Made by a program: the position numbers and the translations under genes. A stretch of 44,663 bases of DNA from Deinococcus sp. Arct2-2 (GTDB lineage: Bacteria; Deinococcota; Deinococci; Deinococcales; Deinococcaceae), in assembly GCF_004801315.1 (NCBI RefSeq), contig NZ_SSNW01000048.1, forward strand, positions 1 to 44,663, written 5' to 3'. Shown piece after piece: positions 1 through 9,969 of the stretch. Position 1 is the first letter of the stretch. Every line of letters begins with the position of its first letter. The notes under the pieces are model-generated. The model worked only from the letters and a program-made list of their open reading frames with translations. It made no database searches and was not told where the DNA came from.

Positions 1-64
1 AATGGTTCAAGTCCCACTTGAGTTCATCGAGCGCCTCACAGACGCGCTCTGCTATACCGCCTGA
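1..64 (+). CDS. 3' end of an unidentified coding sequence (partial)
   Basis: The first 64 bases read open in frame 2 and end at TGA (62-64). The last 20 residues end in EFIERLTDALCYTA. The composition (amphipathic, FIERLTDAL) looks like the C-terminus of a real protein convergent with the 630-aa DUF11 gene. Only this tail is visible, so no family can be named and a chance open stretch is possible. Confidence 0.3.
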   Translation, partial: MVQVPLEFIERLTDALCYTA

Positions 65-95
65 CCCTCCTCAATGGCCAAAGTCGAGCTAAGGT

Positions 96-1988
96 TCAGC
101 CGATGGTGGCGCGGAAGCAGACGGTGTACTTGGCACTGGGAACCAGCACGAAATTATTTGGATTGACCGTGACTCGGCCTGCAGCCAACACACCTTTATC
201 GGCGTCGGCGGCAGAGGTGAGGAAGGTATCGCCGGTGGGATAGGTCACGCGAATATCTTTTCCTGCACCGTAAGCACCAACCTTAAAAGTGGTGTTGGCA
301 GGCACGTTATCGCCGAAGCCGAGGTTGCCGAGGCCAACGTTACCGGTGTTGGTGGTGGTGATGCAGTACTCCAACACTTCGCCGGGTTTACCAGTGCCGG
401 TGGTTCCGACAGGGCCGATAGGCGTACTAGAGATGTTCTGTACGGTCTTGGCAACAGTGGCAGCAGGAGTAGGCTTCACGCAGCCGAACAACTTGACGTC
501 GTAGCCGAAGTCGTCGCCTACTTCGCCTGCTGCACTGCTGGATTTGAACACCAACTTGAAGGCCGTGATGCTCTTCACATCGGCAGGCAAGGTCAGCCAC
601 AGGCGCGAGAAGGTATAGCGGTTGATAGTCAACGTGGTGGCACCACCCACGAAGGTTGCGCCGTTTTCAGCCGTGCCACTGGCCTGACCGCTGTAGCCTG
701 CTTCAGTGCGTAAGGTGGCATAAGAGGTGCCGTTCACGACAACTTGTAAGGTGCTGGCGTTACTGCCGGGGCCATAGCCGTTGTTGAAGTAGTAGCCGCC
801 ATCTATGACAAAGCGGTTGTTTGCTCCAGCAGCGGTATAGGTTTCAGCAGCTGGAATAAAGGTGGCGATGTTTTCTATGGTGGCGTTGTCGTTATCGTCG
901 TACCGTCGCAAAACAGAAGACAAGAGGTTGACGGGTTGCCCGACAGCGCAGACCTGAATAGGGTCGGGACGAGCCGTCACCAGTGTGGTGTTTTCAGCGC
1001 ACTGTTCGCCAAGGATGCAGGTCACTGGATCAGGCAAAGGCTGAGGATCGCTGCCGCCGCCAATGCTGGCGCGGTTGGTTAGAGAACCGGACGCTGAACC
1101 TGTGACCGTGACTGGGATAGTTAAGGTCACCGTGCCACCTTTGGGGATGACGTTGTTGGTCGTGCAGGTCAGGAGCTGCGCTTCATTCGGATCAGGTGCA
1201 TAAGCTGTCGCCGTGGAATTTTGTTCGGCCTCACCGCTGTAACTGCAAATCCAGCCCGCAGCCGGAGAGAATCTGCTTGCCAACGCCGCACCGATGCCGC
1301 GTGGCAATTGATCGGTCAGGGTAATAAGGCCCGAAGTATCAGCGAACCCACTCAGGTTCTTCACGGTCAGCGTGTAGGTTGCGCCAGACTGAAAGGCTGC
1401 CCAAGGGCCGTTGCTGGCCTTGGTCACATTCAGCCTTGGGGGATCGCCTGCACAGATGTAGACCTGATCGGTATTGTTGACAGGATTGCTGTCTATTACT
1501 CCAGCGGGCGGGGTAATGTTGGACGTGCTCCTCAGTTGTGGATCTTCGGCGGTTACTTTGGCGGTGTAAGTCACGATAATATCGCTGCCCGCAGGGAACA
1601 CAGGAATGGCAAAGTTAGGCAGTCCGGTGCCGATGGCAGCAGGACACTGTGCCCCGTTCTGACCGACACAACTCCACTGCACGTCTTCCAGGCCAGCCTC
1701 GGTCGTTTCTTTCAGTACAGCATTGTTGGCTGCGCTGGGGCCGTTATTGCTGGCGGTCAGGATGTATTTGACCCTCTGGCCCACATAGAACTTACCCTGA
1801 GCAGGGATCGGGCTATTAGACAGGTCGATGGTTTCGGTCACGGCCAGATCGGTGGTCTTGACCGTAGCCGTGTCGGTCGTTTGTGCAGAAGCGCCGCCTG
1901 CCAAGAGGGGCAAGGCAAGGGCGAGCACGGCCACAGATCGGCCTACAGTGCGGCCCAAGTGGGCAAAGCGTTCAGAAAAGTTCGTCAT
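96..1988 (-). CDS. Secreted DUF11-repeat protein (630 aa), last gene of surface operon
   Basis: The protein starts with a signal peptide: basic n-region, hydrophobic VAVLALALPLLAGG, and an ASA-Q cleavage site near residue 35. It contains about three DUF11-type Ig-like beta modules (roughly 45-175, 185-330 and 510-628), recognised by patterns such as YTLTVKN, NTGNVGLGNL and DNVPANTTF. The middle part (about 340-500) is a different beta-rich, Asn/Gly-rich segment that I do not recognise; it ends in VKLFGC. DUF11 modules are typical of bacterial cell-surface proteins. No membrane anchor, sorting motif or catalytic motif is visible, so it is probably exported and retained by partners. The ATG lies one base after the stop of the 1630-aa gene (TGA-T-ATG), so the two are very likely translationally coupled. 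Its role is inferred to be structural or adhesive. Confidence 0.85.
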   Translation of the reverse strand: MTNFSERFAHLGRTVGRSVAVLALALPLLAGGASAQTTDTATVKTTDLAVTETIDLSNSPIPAQGKFYVGQRVKYILTASNNGPSAANNAVLKETTEAGLEDVQWSCVGQNGAQCPAAIGTGLPNFAIPVFPAGSDIIVTYTAKVTAEDPQLRSTSNITPPAGVIDSNPVNNTDQVYICAGDPPRLNVTKASNGPWAAFQSGATYTLTVKNLSGFADTSGLITLTDQLPRGIGAALASRFSPAAGWICSYSGEAEQNSTATAYAPDPNEAQLLTCTTNNVIPKGGTVTLTIPVTVTGSASGSLTNRASIGGGSDPQPLPDPVTCILGEQCAENTTLVTARPDPIQVCAVGQPVNLLSSVLRRYDDNDNATIENIATFIPAAETYTAAGANNRFVIDGGYYFNNGYGPGSNASTLQVVVNGTSYATLRTEAGYSGQASGTAENGATFVGGATTLTINRYTFSRLWLTLPADVKSITAFKLVFKSSSAAGEVGDDFGYDVKLFGCVKPTPAATVAKTVQNISSTPIGPVGTTGTGKPGEVLEYCITTTNTGNVGLGNLGFGDNVPANTTFKVGAYGAGKDIRVTYPTGDTFLTSAADADKGVLAAGRVTVNPNNFVLVPSAKYTVCFRATIG

Positions 1989-1989
1989 A

Positions 1990-4900
1990 TCAGCGGCTCC
2001 CTTCCGGAGTGGTTCCTGTGGTCGGAGCGTAGGGGTCGGGCAAGGCAGGCTGGCCTACCACTGGGGCGGGGGTGCCGACTGCGACGCCGTTGGGCTGGCC
2101 GTCATCCAGCATCAGGTCGAGACGGAGGTACGCGCCCTGACGGGTGTAGATGTTGGTGCCGATGCCCTGAAAGCCCAGTGGGTTGTAGCCCAGCGTGACC
2201 CACGTGCCGGGGAGGGCGCGGTAGCTGCCTTCTACGCCCACGCTGAGGGCGCTGTAGCTGGTGGCAGGCTGCACGAGGGCGCGGGCGGCGAGGCCCAGAC
2301 CCAAACGATCCGTGACGTAATAAGTGCCGCTGGCCGACGCCTGATAGGTGAGGCTGCCGGGGGTTGCCAGCAGCGCACGGGCGGCCACTCCACCGCGCAC
2401 CGCAAACTGAGGCACGTGGTATTCGAGATTGGCTTCGGCAATCACTTCGGGTTTACCGCCCGACAGCACGCCGTCTTTGTAGCGCAGGTAGGCGAGGCCT
2501 TGCCACTGGCTGGCCCGCAGCGCACCCGACACGGCAAACGCGGTGCCACTTTCGGCGGCGGTTTGGGCAAACACGCGGGTGCCGTCGGCGCTGACCGTCC
2601 ATTCGTCGTTCAGGCTGTAGGTGGCTCCGCCCTTCAGAACGGCGCGGAACTGGTTTCCGGTGTTGCTCACGTCGCCGCCAATGGTGGCGCTCAGGCGCTC
2701 TTCTTTGTAGCGCAGGCTGGCTCCGGCGTTCCAGCCGTCTGCGTCGCCCGCCAAGTCCATCACGTAGCTGCCGTTCAGGCCCAGCGACAGCTTGTCGGAG
2801 AGGGGCAGGGCGGTGTCTGCGCCGAAGCGGGCGCGGTTGCCTGCGCCGTCTGCGGTAGGCAGGTCGTAGTTGACGGCCAGATTGGTCATGCCCAGTTTGG
2901 CTTTCAGGCCCACCGAAGCGTTGTGGCCGACGCCCCACGTGTACACGTCTTGGGCTTCAGCCGTCACGTTTTCGATGACGGGCACGCTGGCTTTCAGGGT
3001 GGTAATGGTCGGCAGGTCGCCGCTGATGCCCTGTGCATGATCGAGGGTGACGCTGGTGCCGCCGCGTGCATAGCCCACGCTGCCCACCACGCCGAAGCCC
3101 TGCTGATCTCCGATGCCTGCCCGAATACCTGCACCCAGCGTGAACGGGGCGAAGGTGTAGAGGCCGCGCAGATCGGCGTAGCCGCCGCTGGCATCGTCGG
3201 CAGGATTGTTGTTGGTGTCGGCGTCGCGGTGGTAGGTGCCGCGTGCGTTCACGCCAAAGTTGTCGGTGAGTTTGTAGGTGGCGTCGGCAGCCACAGCCAG
3301 ACCGGGTTTGACCCTGTTCAGGCCGGTGTAGCCGTCGCCCTGAAGGCGCACGCTGCCGCTGGCGCTGAAGCGGTCTGTTTGGGCGCTGGCCGTGCCGTTG
3401 AGCAGCAGACCCGATCCGGCGTAGGCGGCCAACACGTCGGCGCGGCTGGTGCCGTCGTCGTACTGGGCACGCGCTCCCACCGAGGTTACGCTGTCCATCT
3501 GAACCACGGCGGCCCCGACTTTCAGGTGATCACCGAGGCGGGAAGAGGCTTGCACGCCCCACGCCAACTGGCGCTCTCCGAGCGGATCGTTCAGGCGGTA
3601 AGACACGCGCACACGCACCTCGTTGCCGCGCTCATCGACGAGGTTCATGGGGCGCTGGAAAGACAGCACGCCCGCCGCCGGATCGAGGGTGTAATCGGTC
3701 ATGCGGCGCAGGGTCTGAATCTGCTCGGCTCCGGTCAGGCGATCCAGCGTGACCAGTTCCACCGTTTCGCTGTCGGGTTGCAGGTCGCTGCTGCCCAACG
3801 TCAGGATGCGCGTGCCGTTGGCGGCAAAGGTTTTGGTGACCAAATCGGCGGGGAGTAAGGCCGCGAAGCCCGACACCTGCGGATTGCTGCGGGTAAAGCC
3901 GCTGAGCGCGGTGGGCGTGACGCCGACATTAAACACATCGACGGGTACGGCGGATTGGCGGTACTGCACATTAAAGGCGGGATGCTCGTAGCGGGCGGCA
4001 ATGGGGTCGATGCCCTGCAATGGAATCTGCTCGCTGGAAGAATCGCCGTAAGTGGGGTAACGCTCCAGAGGGTTGGCGGTGGTGGGCAACTGAACGCCCA
4101 GATCGCGGGAAAAGGTCGTGCCCTGCCCGGTCACTGCGCCGCTGGCGGTCACGTACAACTTGCCGTCGCCAATCGGGGTCTCCAGGTAGCCATGCCCACG
4201 AGCTTCGCTGGCGATGGTGCCGCCCAAGTCGCCGCCCTGCTGCAAGATCGCGCCCACGCTGACCATGCCGATGCCCACGCGGGTTTTGCTGGGAACAGCT
4301 TCAAACGAGCGGCTGACTACTTTGTCACCCAACAGCAGACGCACCGTAAAGCTGGTGGGGGCACTGAGGGGTTCGAGTTCCAGTACACCCACGCCGTCGG
4401 TCAGCTTGACCTGATAGGAGCCGACACGCTTCTGGCTGTCGCCCTGCGTCACTTCGAGGTCGACTTGCACGGTCACGTTGGAACTGGCGGTGGTAATTCC
4501 GGCGGCGTCGGTGAGGCGGATGCCTACGCGCAGAGGAGTCGTGCCGTCAGCGACCAGTTGCTGGGGCGTAAACTGCGCCACCACCGGGCTGCCCGACAAG
4601 AACACCTTGACGCTCTGGGTGCCGTAAGTGATGGTGTTTTCGCCGGTTCGCAGCGGAATGCCGAAGTATTCCTGACGCTGGCTGGTCCCCGCAGGATCGA
4701 CGACGGTTTTGCCGAGGGTGGCCGCGTCGATGGGCACGCCGTTGACGCTGGGCAAGGCCTTGTCGGTCACGTCGCCCTGCACCGCGATGGTAATCCGGTC
4801 ACGGTCACGGAAGACTGCGCCCTCTAAGGGCAACTTCACTGCACCGTCGTTCTCCTGCGTGGCCGCCGCACTCTGGGCCAACGAGGTCAGGATAGTCAGG

Positions 4901-6882
4901 TCGTCGAGTTGACCGTCTCCGACCAAGACTTCGAGGCGGTCTTTGGCGTATTTGCCGATCAGGGTGGGGCTGGCGAGCGCGGGCAGATTGCCTTCATGCG
5001 TGACGCGGTAGGTCAGCACGCCGCTGGCTGCGCCGGGGGTCGTCCAGTAAAACTTGCCGCTGGGGCCGGTTTGGGGGTCGGAAATAGCCTTGCCGCTCAG
5101 GGTGCTGGTACCCGTCACGTACACCGAATCGGCGGGCGGCTGGTGCGCGATGACGATTTGGGTGGCCGCTTTGGGCGCGTTGAAGGGAATCCGCACGGTG
5201 CTTTCGCGGGCCATCGACACGACGGGCGTCGGGGCCACCACCACAGGCGGCGGGGTCTGTACGCCCAACACGCCGCCGACAGTTTGGCTGCTGGCGCAGT
5301 TGCTGGTCAGGGTGGCATTCAGTTGGCCTTCGGCTCCGGCGTCGCCACGCACGCGGGCGCGGTAGCTGAGTGTCTGCTCTTCGCCGGGTTTCAGCGTGCC
5401 GCTAAAGACCACCGGATCGAGGGCTTCCAGCGTTTCGCCGGGGGTATCGGTGAGGGTATAGGGGGCATCTACGGTGCTGGTGTTCTTGACCGTCAGGCTG
5501 ACCGTAACCACTTCTCCGGCCAGGGTGGGGGCCAGAGGAGCGCGGCGCAGTTCGATTTGCGTGGCGGTGGGGAGCACCTTGACGCCGAGGGCCTGCGTTT
5601 TGTTCCACGGCAACAGGCTGGCGGTAAAGTCTCCGCTGCCTGCCGTATCGGCCTTGGCCTCGAAGGTCAGGACGCTGGGGTTGGCGGCGTCTACACGGGC
5701 GGTGGCGGTGGTTTCTCCGGCGGCGGTAAAGCCTGCGGGCAACTTGACGCGCAACTGGGCGGGCAAGGTCTGACGCTCGAATTCGGTGGTGGCGCGGGCC
5801 GTAAAGGTCACCACGTCGCCCACACACACCTCAGGCTTGTCGGCGGTAAAGGACAGCGCCACATCGGGCTTGACCTGCACCTTGACCTGCGCGGTTTCCT
5901 TCTTGACCACCGTGACGATTTCTTTGTCGACGGTGACGACTGCGCCCTTGATCGGCTCCACCTTGACCGGGTATTCCTTGGCGGGCACGGTCAGCGGGCC
6001 AACCGAGCCGTTCACGTTGTAGCTCTGGTCGCCTACCGTGACGGTGGCCTGCGTGGGCAGCACTTCATCGGGCAAGATCAGTTCGGCCAGCACTTCGAGG
6101 CGTCCGGTGGTGTCGGCCACCACAACTTTGATCGGGCCAGTGGTGAGTTCGAAGCCCACCGAGTTGGAATACTGGAAGGTTCCTTTGGGCTGGCGCAGGT
6201 ACAAGGTGTAGTTGCCCTTTTCGGCAGGAACCTTGATGTCGTCCCACTGGAGCTGCCCGCTGACCTTCTGGGGGTACACGTTGCCCGCCGCGTCGCGCAG
6301 TTCGGCTTCCAGCTCGCCCGAACCGTCGCCGTCGTACATGCGGATGCCCATGTCGCCGCCGGGATTGACCACGTTCAGCGCGGGTACCCAGTCGTTAGAC
6401 CGGATGGTGACGTTCAGGTGGTTGGCTTCGACGGCTGCACTGATGGAATTCAGGCGGAAGGCGAAGGTGTTTTTGCCGTTGCCCTCGGTGCGAACCCGCA
6501 AGGTGTAGTTTCCGGCAGGCAAGTCGGAATTCAGGAACGTTTGCCAATCTTGTGCGCCGATGCCGAAGTTCTGCTCTTTGACGACTTTGCCGCTGTCGTC
6601 GATCAGCGTAAAGGTGCTGGCGACAGGCGCTTTGGGGCGCTCGGTGGAGTAGTTCTCATCGCCGTAGTAGTCGTCGCTGCGGTAGTCCTTGGGATCAAAC
6701 TGTGCGCCGTACACGTCGAGCTGCACGCGGGAACTCAGGCCCACCACCAGTTTCAGGTCTTGGTCGCCTACCGTCCACATCAGCTTGTTGCCGACGCTGG
6801 TCAGGGGCAAAGAAGTTGCGATTTCTTGGGCAACGGCTGTACTAAGCAGCGCCGCCGTTAGGGTTGTCAGAGCGCGTTTCAC
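1990..6882 (-). CDS. Giant exported protein: Ig-like/DUF11 repeats plus C-terminal outer-membrane beta-barrel (1630 aa)
   Basis: The N-terminus is a signal peptide (MKRALTTLTAALLSTAVAQ). The first ~650 residues are Ig-like/DUF11 modules, with patterns such as VKNTSTVDAPYTLTDTPG and a domain of the type VYVTGTSTLSG. Around 785-870 there is an invasin-like module (TTPLRVGIRLTDAAG). Near 1010-1055 is a segment of the type DYTLDPAAGVLSFQRP, which I recall preceding large outer-membrane barrels. From about 1060 to 1590 alternating amphipathic strands with Gly/Tyr/Ala turns (for example LKVGAAVVQM, VGLKAKLGM, ATIGGDVS) look like a barrel of 20 or more strands. The last ~45 residues are a Pro-rich tail. 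The start is GTG, directly abutting the TGA of the 966-aa gene, with GGAGG inside the end of that gene. It probably anchors or exports the DUF11 partners at the outer membrane; this is inference. Confidence 0.85.
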   Translation of the reverse strand: MKRALTTLTAALLSTAVAQEIATSLPLTSVGNKLMWTVGDQDLKLVVGLSSRVQLDVYGAQFDPKDYRSDDYYGDENYSTERPKAPVASTFTLIDDSGKVVKEQNFGIGAQDWQTFLNSDLPAGNYTLRVRTEGNGKNTFAFRLNSISAAVEANHLNVTIRSNDWVPALNVVNPGGDMGIRMYDGDGSGELEAELRDAAGNVYPQKVSGQLQWDDIKVPAEKGNYTLYLRQPKGTFQYSNSVGFELTTGPIKVVVADTTGRLEVLAELILPDEVLPTQATVTVGDQSYNVNGSVGPLTVPAKEYPVKVEPIKGAVVTVDKEIVTVVKKETAQVKVQVKPDVALSFTADKPEVCVGDVVTFTARATTEFERQTLPAQLRVKLPAGFTAAGETTATARVDAANPSVLTFEAKADTAGSGDFTASLLPWNKTQALGVKVLPTATQIELRRAPLAPTLAGEVVTVSLTVKNTSTVDAPYTLTDTPGETLEALDPVVFSGTLKPGEEQTLSYRARVRGDAGAEGQLNATLTSNCASSQTVGGVLGVQTPPPVVVAPTPVVSMARESTVRIPFNAPKAATQIVIAHQPPADSVYVTGTSTLSGKAISDPQTGPSGKFYWTTPGAASGVLTYRVTHEGNLPALASPTLIGKYAKDRLEVLVGDGQLDDLTILTSLAQSAAATQENDGAVKLPLEGAVFRDRDRITIAVQGDVTDKALPSVNGVPIDAATLGKTVVDPAGTSQRQEYFGIPLRTGENTITYGTQSVKVFLSGSPVVAQFTPQQLVADGTTPLRVGIRLTDAAGITTASSNVTVQVDLEVTQGDSQKRVGSYQVKLTDGVGVLELEPLSAPTSFTVRLLLGDKVVSRSFEAVPSKTRVGIGMVSVGAILQQGGDLGGTIASEARGHGYLETPIGDGKLYVTASGAVTGQGTTFSRDLGVQLPTTANPLERYPTYGDSSSEQIPLQGIDPIAARYEHPAFNVQYRQSAVPVDVFNVGVTPTALSGFTRSNPQVSGFAALLPADLVTKTFAANGTRILTLGSSDLQPDSETVELVTLDRLTGAEQIQTLRRMTDYTLDPAAGVLSFQRPMNLVDERGNEVRVRVSYRLNDPLGERQLAWGVQASSRLGDHLKVGAAVVQMDSVTSVGARAQYDDGTSRADVLAAYAGSGLLLNGTASAQTDRFSASGSVRLQGDGYTGLNRVKPGLAVAADATYKLTDNFGVNARGTYHRDADTNNNPADDASGGYADLRGLYTFAPFTLGAGIRAGIGDQQGFGVVGSVGYARGGTSVTLDHAQGISGDLPTITTLKASVPVIENVTAEAQDVYTWGVGHNASVGLKAKLGMTNLAVNYDLPTADGAGNRARFGADTALPLSDKLSLGLNGSYVMDLAGDADGWNAGASLRYKEERLSATIGGDVSNTGNQFRAVLKGGATYSLNDEWTVSADGTRVFAQTAAESGTAFAVSGALRASQWQGLAYLRYKDGVLSGGKPEVIAEANLEYHVPQFAVRGGVAARALLATPGSLTYQASASGTYYVTDRLGLGLAARALVQPATSYSALSVGVEGSYRALPGTWVTLGYNPLGFQGIGTNIYTRQGAYLRLDLMLDDGQPNGVAVGTPAPVVGQPALPDPYAPTTGTTPEGSR

Positions 6883-9783
6883 TCAGTACCTCCAGCTGGC
6901 CGTCGGGTCGGTGACGGCACCTTTGGAATCGCCAGCCCAGCGGAAGCGGTACGTGACCGCACGTTCTCCGGTGGGAAGCGTGTCGAAATTCAGGACGTTC
7001 TGGCCGTCTAGCAGCGCAGCGCCTACGGGCAATGGATCGGTGAGGGTGAAGGCGGGCAGGGCTGCGCTGGCCGACAGGATCAGTTGCACGCGGTACACCC
7101 CCGCTTCTTCGGTGGTAAAGACTTGCTTGCGAACGGTGAAGGCATTCTGGGCTTCGGGCAGGCCGCCACTGACGCGCAAGGTGGTATCGCGGATCACGGC
7201 GATGTCGCCGCCGTCTGGGGCCAACGGGAAATCGATGCTGGTGAGGTTCCGCACGTACACGAGGCGGCTGCCAGACAAGCCTGCATCCTGCGGCACGCTG
7301 AGATTCTGGGGAATGACGCTGTTGGGATCGAGGCGCACGGCCACCGTGCCTTCCATGACGTTGCCGAAGTGGTAGCGGCCTTCGAGGTCGGTGAGGGCGA
7401 TCCGGCCATTGGCCAGAATCACGCGGGCGTTGGGGCAAGGCACGTCCAGCCCTTTGTCGTAGACACCGTCGCGGTCACGGTCAAGGAAGACGTAGCCCAC
7501 GATGTCGGCGGTGCTGCGTCCAAAAATGGTCTTAGGATCGATTTTGGTCACGGTGCTGCTCGGAGGCGTCGGAATGTTGGACGCCTTATCGGGCGAGATG
7601 GCAACGGCAACGGCGCTGTTGCGAATTTCGGTGCCTGCTTCCGGGGTCACGAGGGCACGGAAACGGATTTCCGCGACTTGGCCCGCAGCGAGGCCGGGAA
7701 TGCTCCAAACGTACTTGCGGCCCGATACGACGGGCGTAATGGCCGCGCCGTCCAGCGTGCTGCTGCCTTCCACGTACACCAAGCCTGTGGGGAGGTTATC
7801 GGTCACTTCGATCAGGGTCAGGTTGGCGGCGGTGCTCTTGTTGGTCACCGTAAAGGTGTAGGTAATTTCTTGGCCGTAAGAGACCAGTGCGGGCGTGCTG
7901 CTCTTGACGAGGGTCAGGTTGGCGGCGTCGAACACCGGGTTCTTGATGGGGTTAGAAGGCACGGGCGCAGGGATTTCGCTGCTAGCGACGGTAAAGATGT
8001 TCACGACACTTGCTCCGTCGGGGGTTCCGGCAGGCACGCGGGTCTTGAGGGTCAGGGTGAGGGTTTGTCCTGCGGCCACGCTGGGGAAGCGCCACACAGC
8101 TTCGGTGCCTTCCAGCACGCCGCCGTTATCGGCACTCACAAATTCCAGCGTATCGGTGCGGGTCAGCTTACCTGCGGCGTCTAGCACCTGAATGACTTTC
8201 AAGTTGTCTCGTACCACCGCGTTGGTCAGGGCAAAGCTCTGGGCGTTGGTAAAGGTCAGGGTGTAGGTCAGGTCTTGGCCTGCCTTCACGACTTTCAGGT
8301 CGCCTACGTCCACCGATTTCACGGGTTTCAGGCTATTGACGGCCAGCGTCAGGATGCTGTCGATGGTCTTGTTGTCGGCGGCTCCCATGCTGCTTTTTGC
8401 GGTCAGCTCTAGGCGCAGGGCTTCGGCGGGAACTGCGGTGCTGCCCACAGCCTTGGTTGGCGTCACGCACACCCGGAAATCGGCGGTGGCTTGCGGCGCA
8501 AGGTTAGGAATCTGGAACGGCTCGGTGATCGGCGTGCCATTGACCTGAGTAAAGCGGTAGGTGGCTTCTCCGATCAGCAGGCGGCCCGTGATGGTCAGGG
8601 TGTCGGCACGGTCACCGAGGTTTTGCACGGTCTGAACAAAGCAGACTTCCTGACCCAACACGGCCACGTCTTTCACTTGGAGGTCGTTGGCGCTCAGTTC
8701 GCCGCCGGTGAGGGCACGTGGGTTGCCCACTGGCCCCAGCGCAATTTCTGGGTTGTACTTCACGGTCACGTCGGCGGGGGCGTCTACCGTCTGGTCACCG
8801 CTGATGAGCGTGGCGATGTTGCGGCGCGTCCCCACTTCGGTCAGGGGCGCACGCAGGCGGAACGACAACACGGCGCTGGCGTTGGGCGCAAGGCTAGAAA
8901 TCCGGCCCCGCAAGCCCGCCACAGGCACAGATTCGGTGGCTTGCCAAGCGCTGCCGTCGGGCGTGTATTCCACTTTGCCGAGGGCCGCACCCTGCGCGTC
9001 AAGGAGGCGGGCGCTGCCAGTGATGAAGGTGAAATCCTTCATGGCGGTGGTGTTGATCATGTCGGTGATCAGGACTTCGCGGGAAGCGCCTGCACCCGTA
9101 TTGCGGGCCGTAATGGTTACGGTGGTGTCTTGGCCGGGGTTCAGGCTGGGGGGCGAAAAGGATTTGGTGACGGTCAGGGTGGGTGGCTCGCCAACGGTGA
9201 CGCGGGCCACGTTATTGTCGTCGCGCTCGCCTGCCGTCCCTGTGATGTTGGTGGTACAAGAGCCGATCAGGTTCAGGAAGGCGGTTCCGCGTGCAGCCGT
9301 CGTCGTGGACACCCGCACCAGCACCTCTGCGCTTTGGTCGGCGGCCAGCGTGATCTGCGTGGCGGCGGGTTCGTTGGCGTCGATGATGCCGTTGCCGTTC
9401 GCGTCGATGTGCAGGCTCAGGTCGCCGGGGGTAAACTGGGAGGTCGTGTCGGTGGCGACTTGCAGCCCTAGCGTGTTGCTGGCGTTGCCCGTGTTGGCTA
9501 CCGTGTAGCGCAGCACCGCGCCTTCTCCGGGCAGCAAGCTGTAGCTTTGGCCGGGTGCAGCAAGCGTGCCGTTGGGCAGCACACTGACAGAGCAGATGGG
9601 CAGCACGGTGGTTTCTACCGGAGTAGACGGGATAACAACCGGGGGCTGGCCGGGGGTGGGCGAAAATTCGAGGAATGCTTGGTTCTGGATGACGGTTCCA
9701 GCGGGCGTGCCAGCGGCAAACGCGGAACTAGAAAGGGCCAGCGCCAAGGCTGCCAGCGTATTGAGCACAAAGGGTTTTCGCAC
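6883..9783 (-). CDS. Secreted DUF11-repeat protein with SdrD-B-like domain (966 aa)
   Basis: I chose the GTG at 9783: GGGAGG lies 4-5 nt upstream and it gives a clean signal peptide (VRKPFVLNTLAALALALSSSAFA). A start at 9897 would add 38 residues that do not look like a signal sequence. The protein carries four or five DUF11 modules (for example VANTGNASNTLGL, ARNTGAGASREVLI and VTNKSTAANLTLIEV). Near residues 800-880 an SdrD-B/carboxypeptidase-regulatory-like domain reads VGYVFLDRDRDGVYD, then DLEGRYHFGNV. An EF-hand-like loop (DANGNGIIDANE) lies near residue 135. It is third in the operon and ends in TGA fused to the GTG of the 1630-aa gene. A cell-surface structural role is inferred from the modules. 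Confidence 0.85.
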   Translation of the reverse strand: MRKPFVLNTLAALALALSSSAFAAGTPAGTVIQNQAFLEFSPTPGQPPVVIPSTPVETTVLPICSVSVLPNGTLAAPGQSYSLLPGEGAVLRYTVANTGNASNTLGLQVATDTTSQFTPGDLSLHIDANGNGIIDANEPAATQITLAADQSAEVLVRVSTTTAARGTAFLNLIGSCTTNITGTAGERDDNNVARVTVGEPPTLTVTKSFSPPSLNPGQDTTVTITARNTGAGASREVLITDMINTTAMKDFTFITGSARLLDAQGAALGKVEYTPDGSAWQATESVPVAGLRGRISSLAPNASAVLSFRLRAPLTEVGTRRNIATLISGDQTVDAPADVTVKYNPEIALGPVGNPRALTGGELSANDLQVKDVAVLGQEVCFVQTVQNLGDRADTLTITGRLLIGEATYRFTQVNGTPITEPFQIPNLAPQATADFRVCVTPTKAVGSTAVPAEALRLELTAKSSMGAADNKTIDSILTLAVNSLKPVKSVDVGDLKVVKAGQDLTYTLTFTNAQSFALTNAVVRDNLKVIQVLDAAGKLTRTDTLEFVSADNGGVLEGTEAVWRFPSVAAGQTLTLTLKTRVPAGTPDGASVVNIFTVASSEIPAPVPSNPIKNPVFDAANLTLVKSSTPALVSYGQEITYTFTVTNKSTAANLTLIEVTDNLPTGLVYVEGSSTLDGAAITPVVSGRKYVWSIPGLAAGQVAEIRFRALVTPEAGTEIRNSAVAVAISPDKASNIPTPPSSTVTKIDPKTIFGRSTADIVGYVFLDRDRDGVYDKGLDVPCPNARVILANGRIALTDLEGRYHFGNVMEGTVAVRLDPNSVIPQNLSVPQDAGLSGSRLVYVRNLTSIDFPLAPDGGDIAVIRDTTLRVSGGLPEAQNAFTVRKQVFTTEEAGVYRVQLILSASAALPAFTLTDPLPVGAALLDGQNVLNFDTLPTGERAVTYRFRWAGDSKGAVTDPTASWRY

Positions 9784-9821
9784 GGTGCCTCCCGGAAATG
9801 GACTGAAGAGTCTGATCTTCC

Positions 9822-9861
9822 GAAGTGTTGAGAAGTGTTTGGAAATGTTTGGAAAAAGAAG
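9822..9861. repeat. Tandem 10-bp repeats upstream of the 966-aa gene
   Basis: Three consecutive 10-mers, GAAGTGTTGA, GAAGTGTTTG and GAAATGTTTG, are followed by a degenerate fourth unit (GAAAAAGAAG). One repeat per helical turn places them on one face of the DNA about 40-80 bp before the GTG start. The function is unknown. Confidence 0.6.
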
Positions 9862-9928
9862 TCTGATGTTGTGTGGAACTGCTTGGAGTGGAGACAAAGG
9901 AAGCCAGTGGCGGCGAGTGGGCGGGAAG

Positions 9929-9959
9929 GGCGCACCCCACCAAGTAGGCAGGGTGCGCC
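9929..9959 (-). terminator. GC-rich hairpin between the 675-aa and 966-aa genes
   Basis: A 9-bp perfect stem, GGCGCACCC / GGGTGCGCC with a 13-nt loop, lies about 10 nt after the stop of the 675-aa gene. It has no U-run on the minus strand, so it is more likely a processing or stability hairpin, or a weak terminator that lowers expression of the distal genes. Confidence 0.45.
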
Positions 9960-9969
9960 GAGGAAAGGC

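Noticed and set aside
1..40. tRNA T-arm-like GGTTCAAGTCC near the left edge
   Set aside because: The flanking bases do not form a T-stem and no acceptor, anticodon or D arm can be built; a coding tail fits better.
1828..6861. Long plus-strand open frames (hundreds of codons) opposite the 1630-aa and 630-aa genes
   Set aside because: They are antisense shadows of GC-rich genes: Gly/Ala/Val/His/Gln-rich, without domains, signal peptides or ribosome-binding sites.
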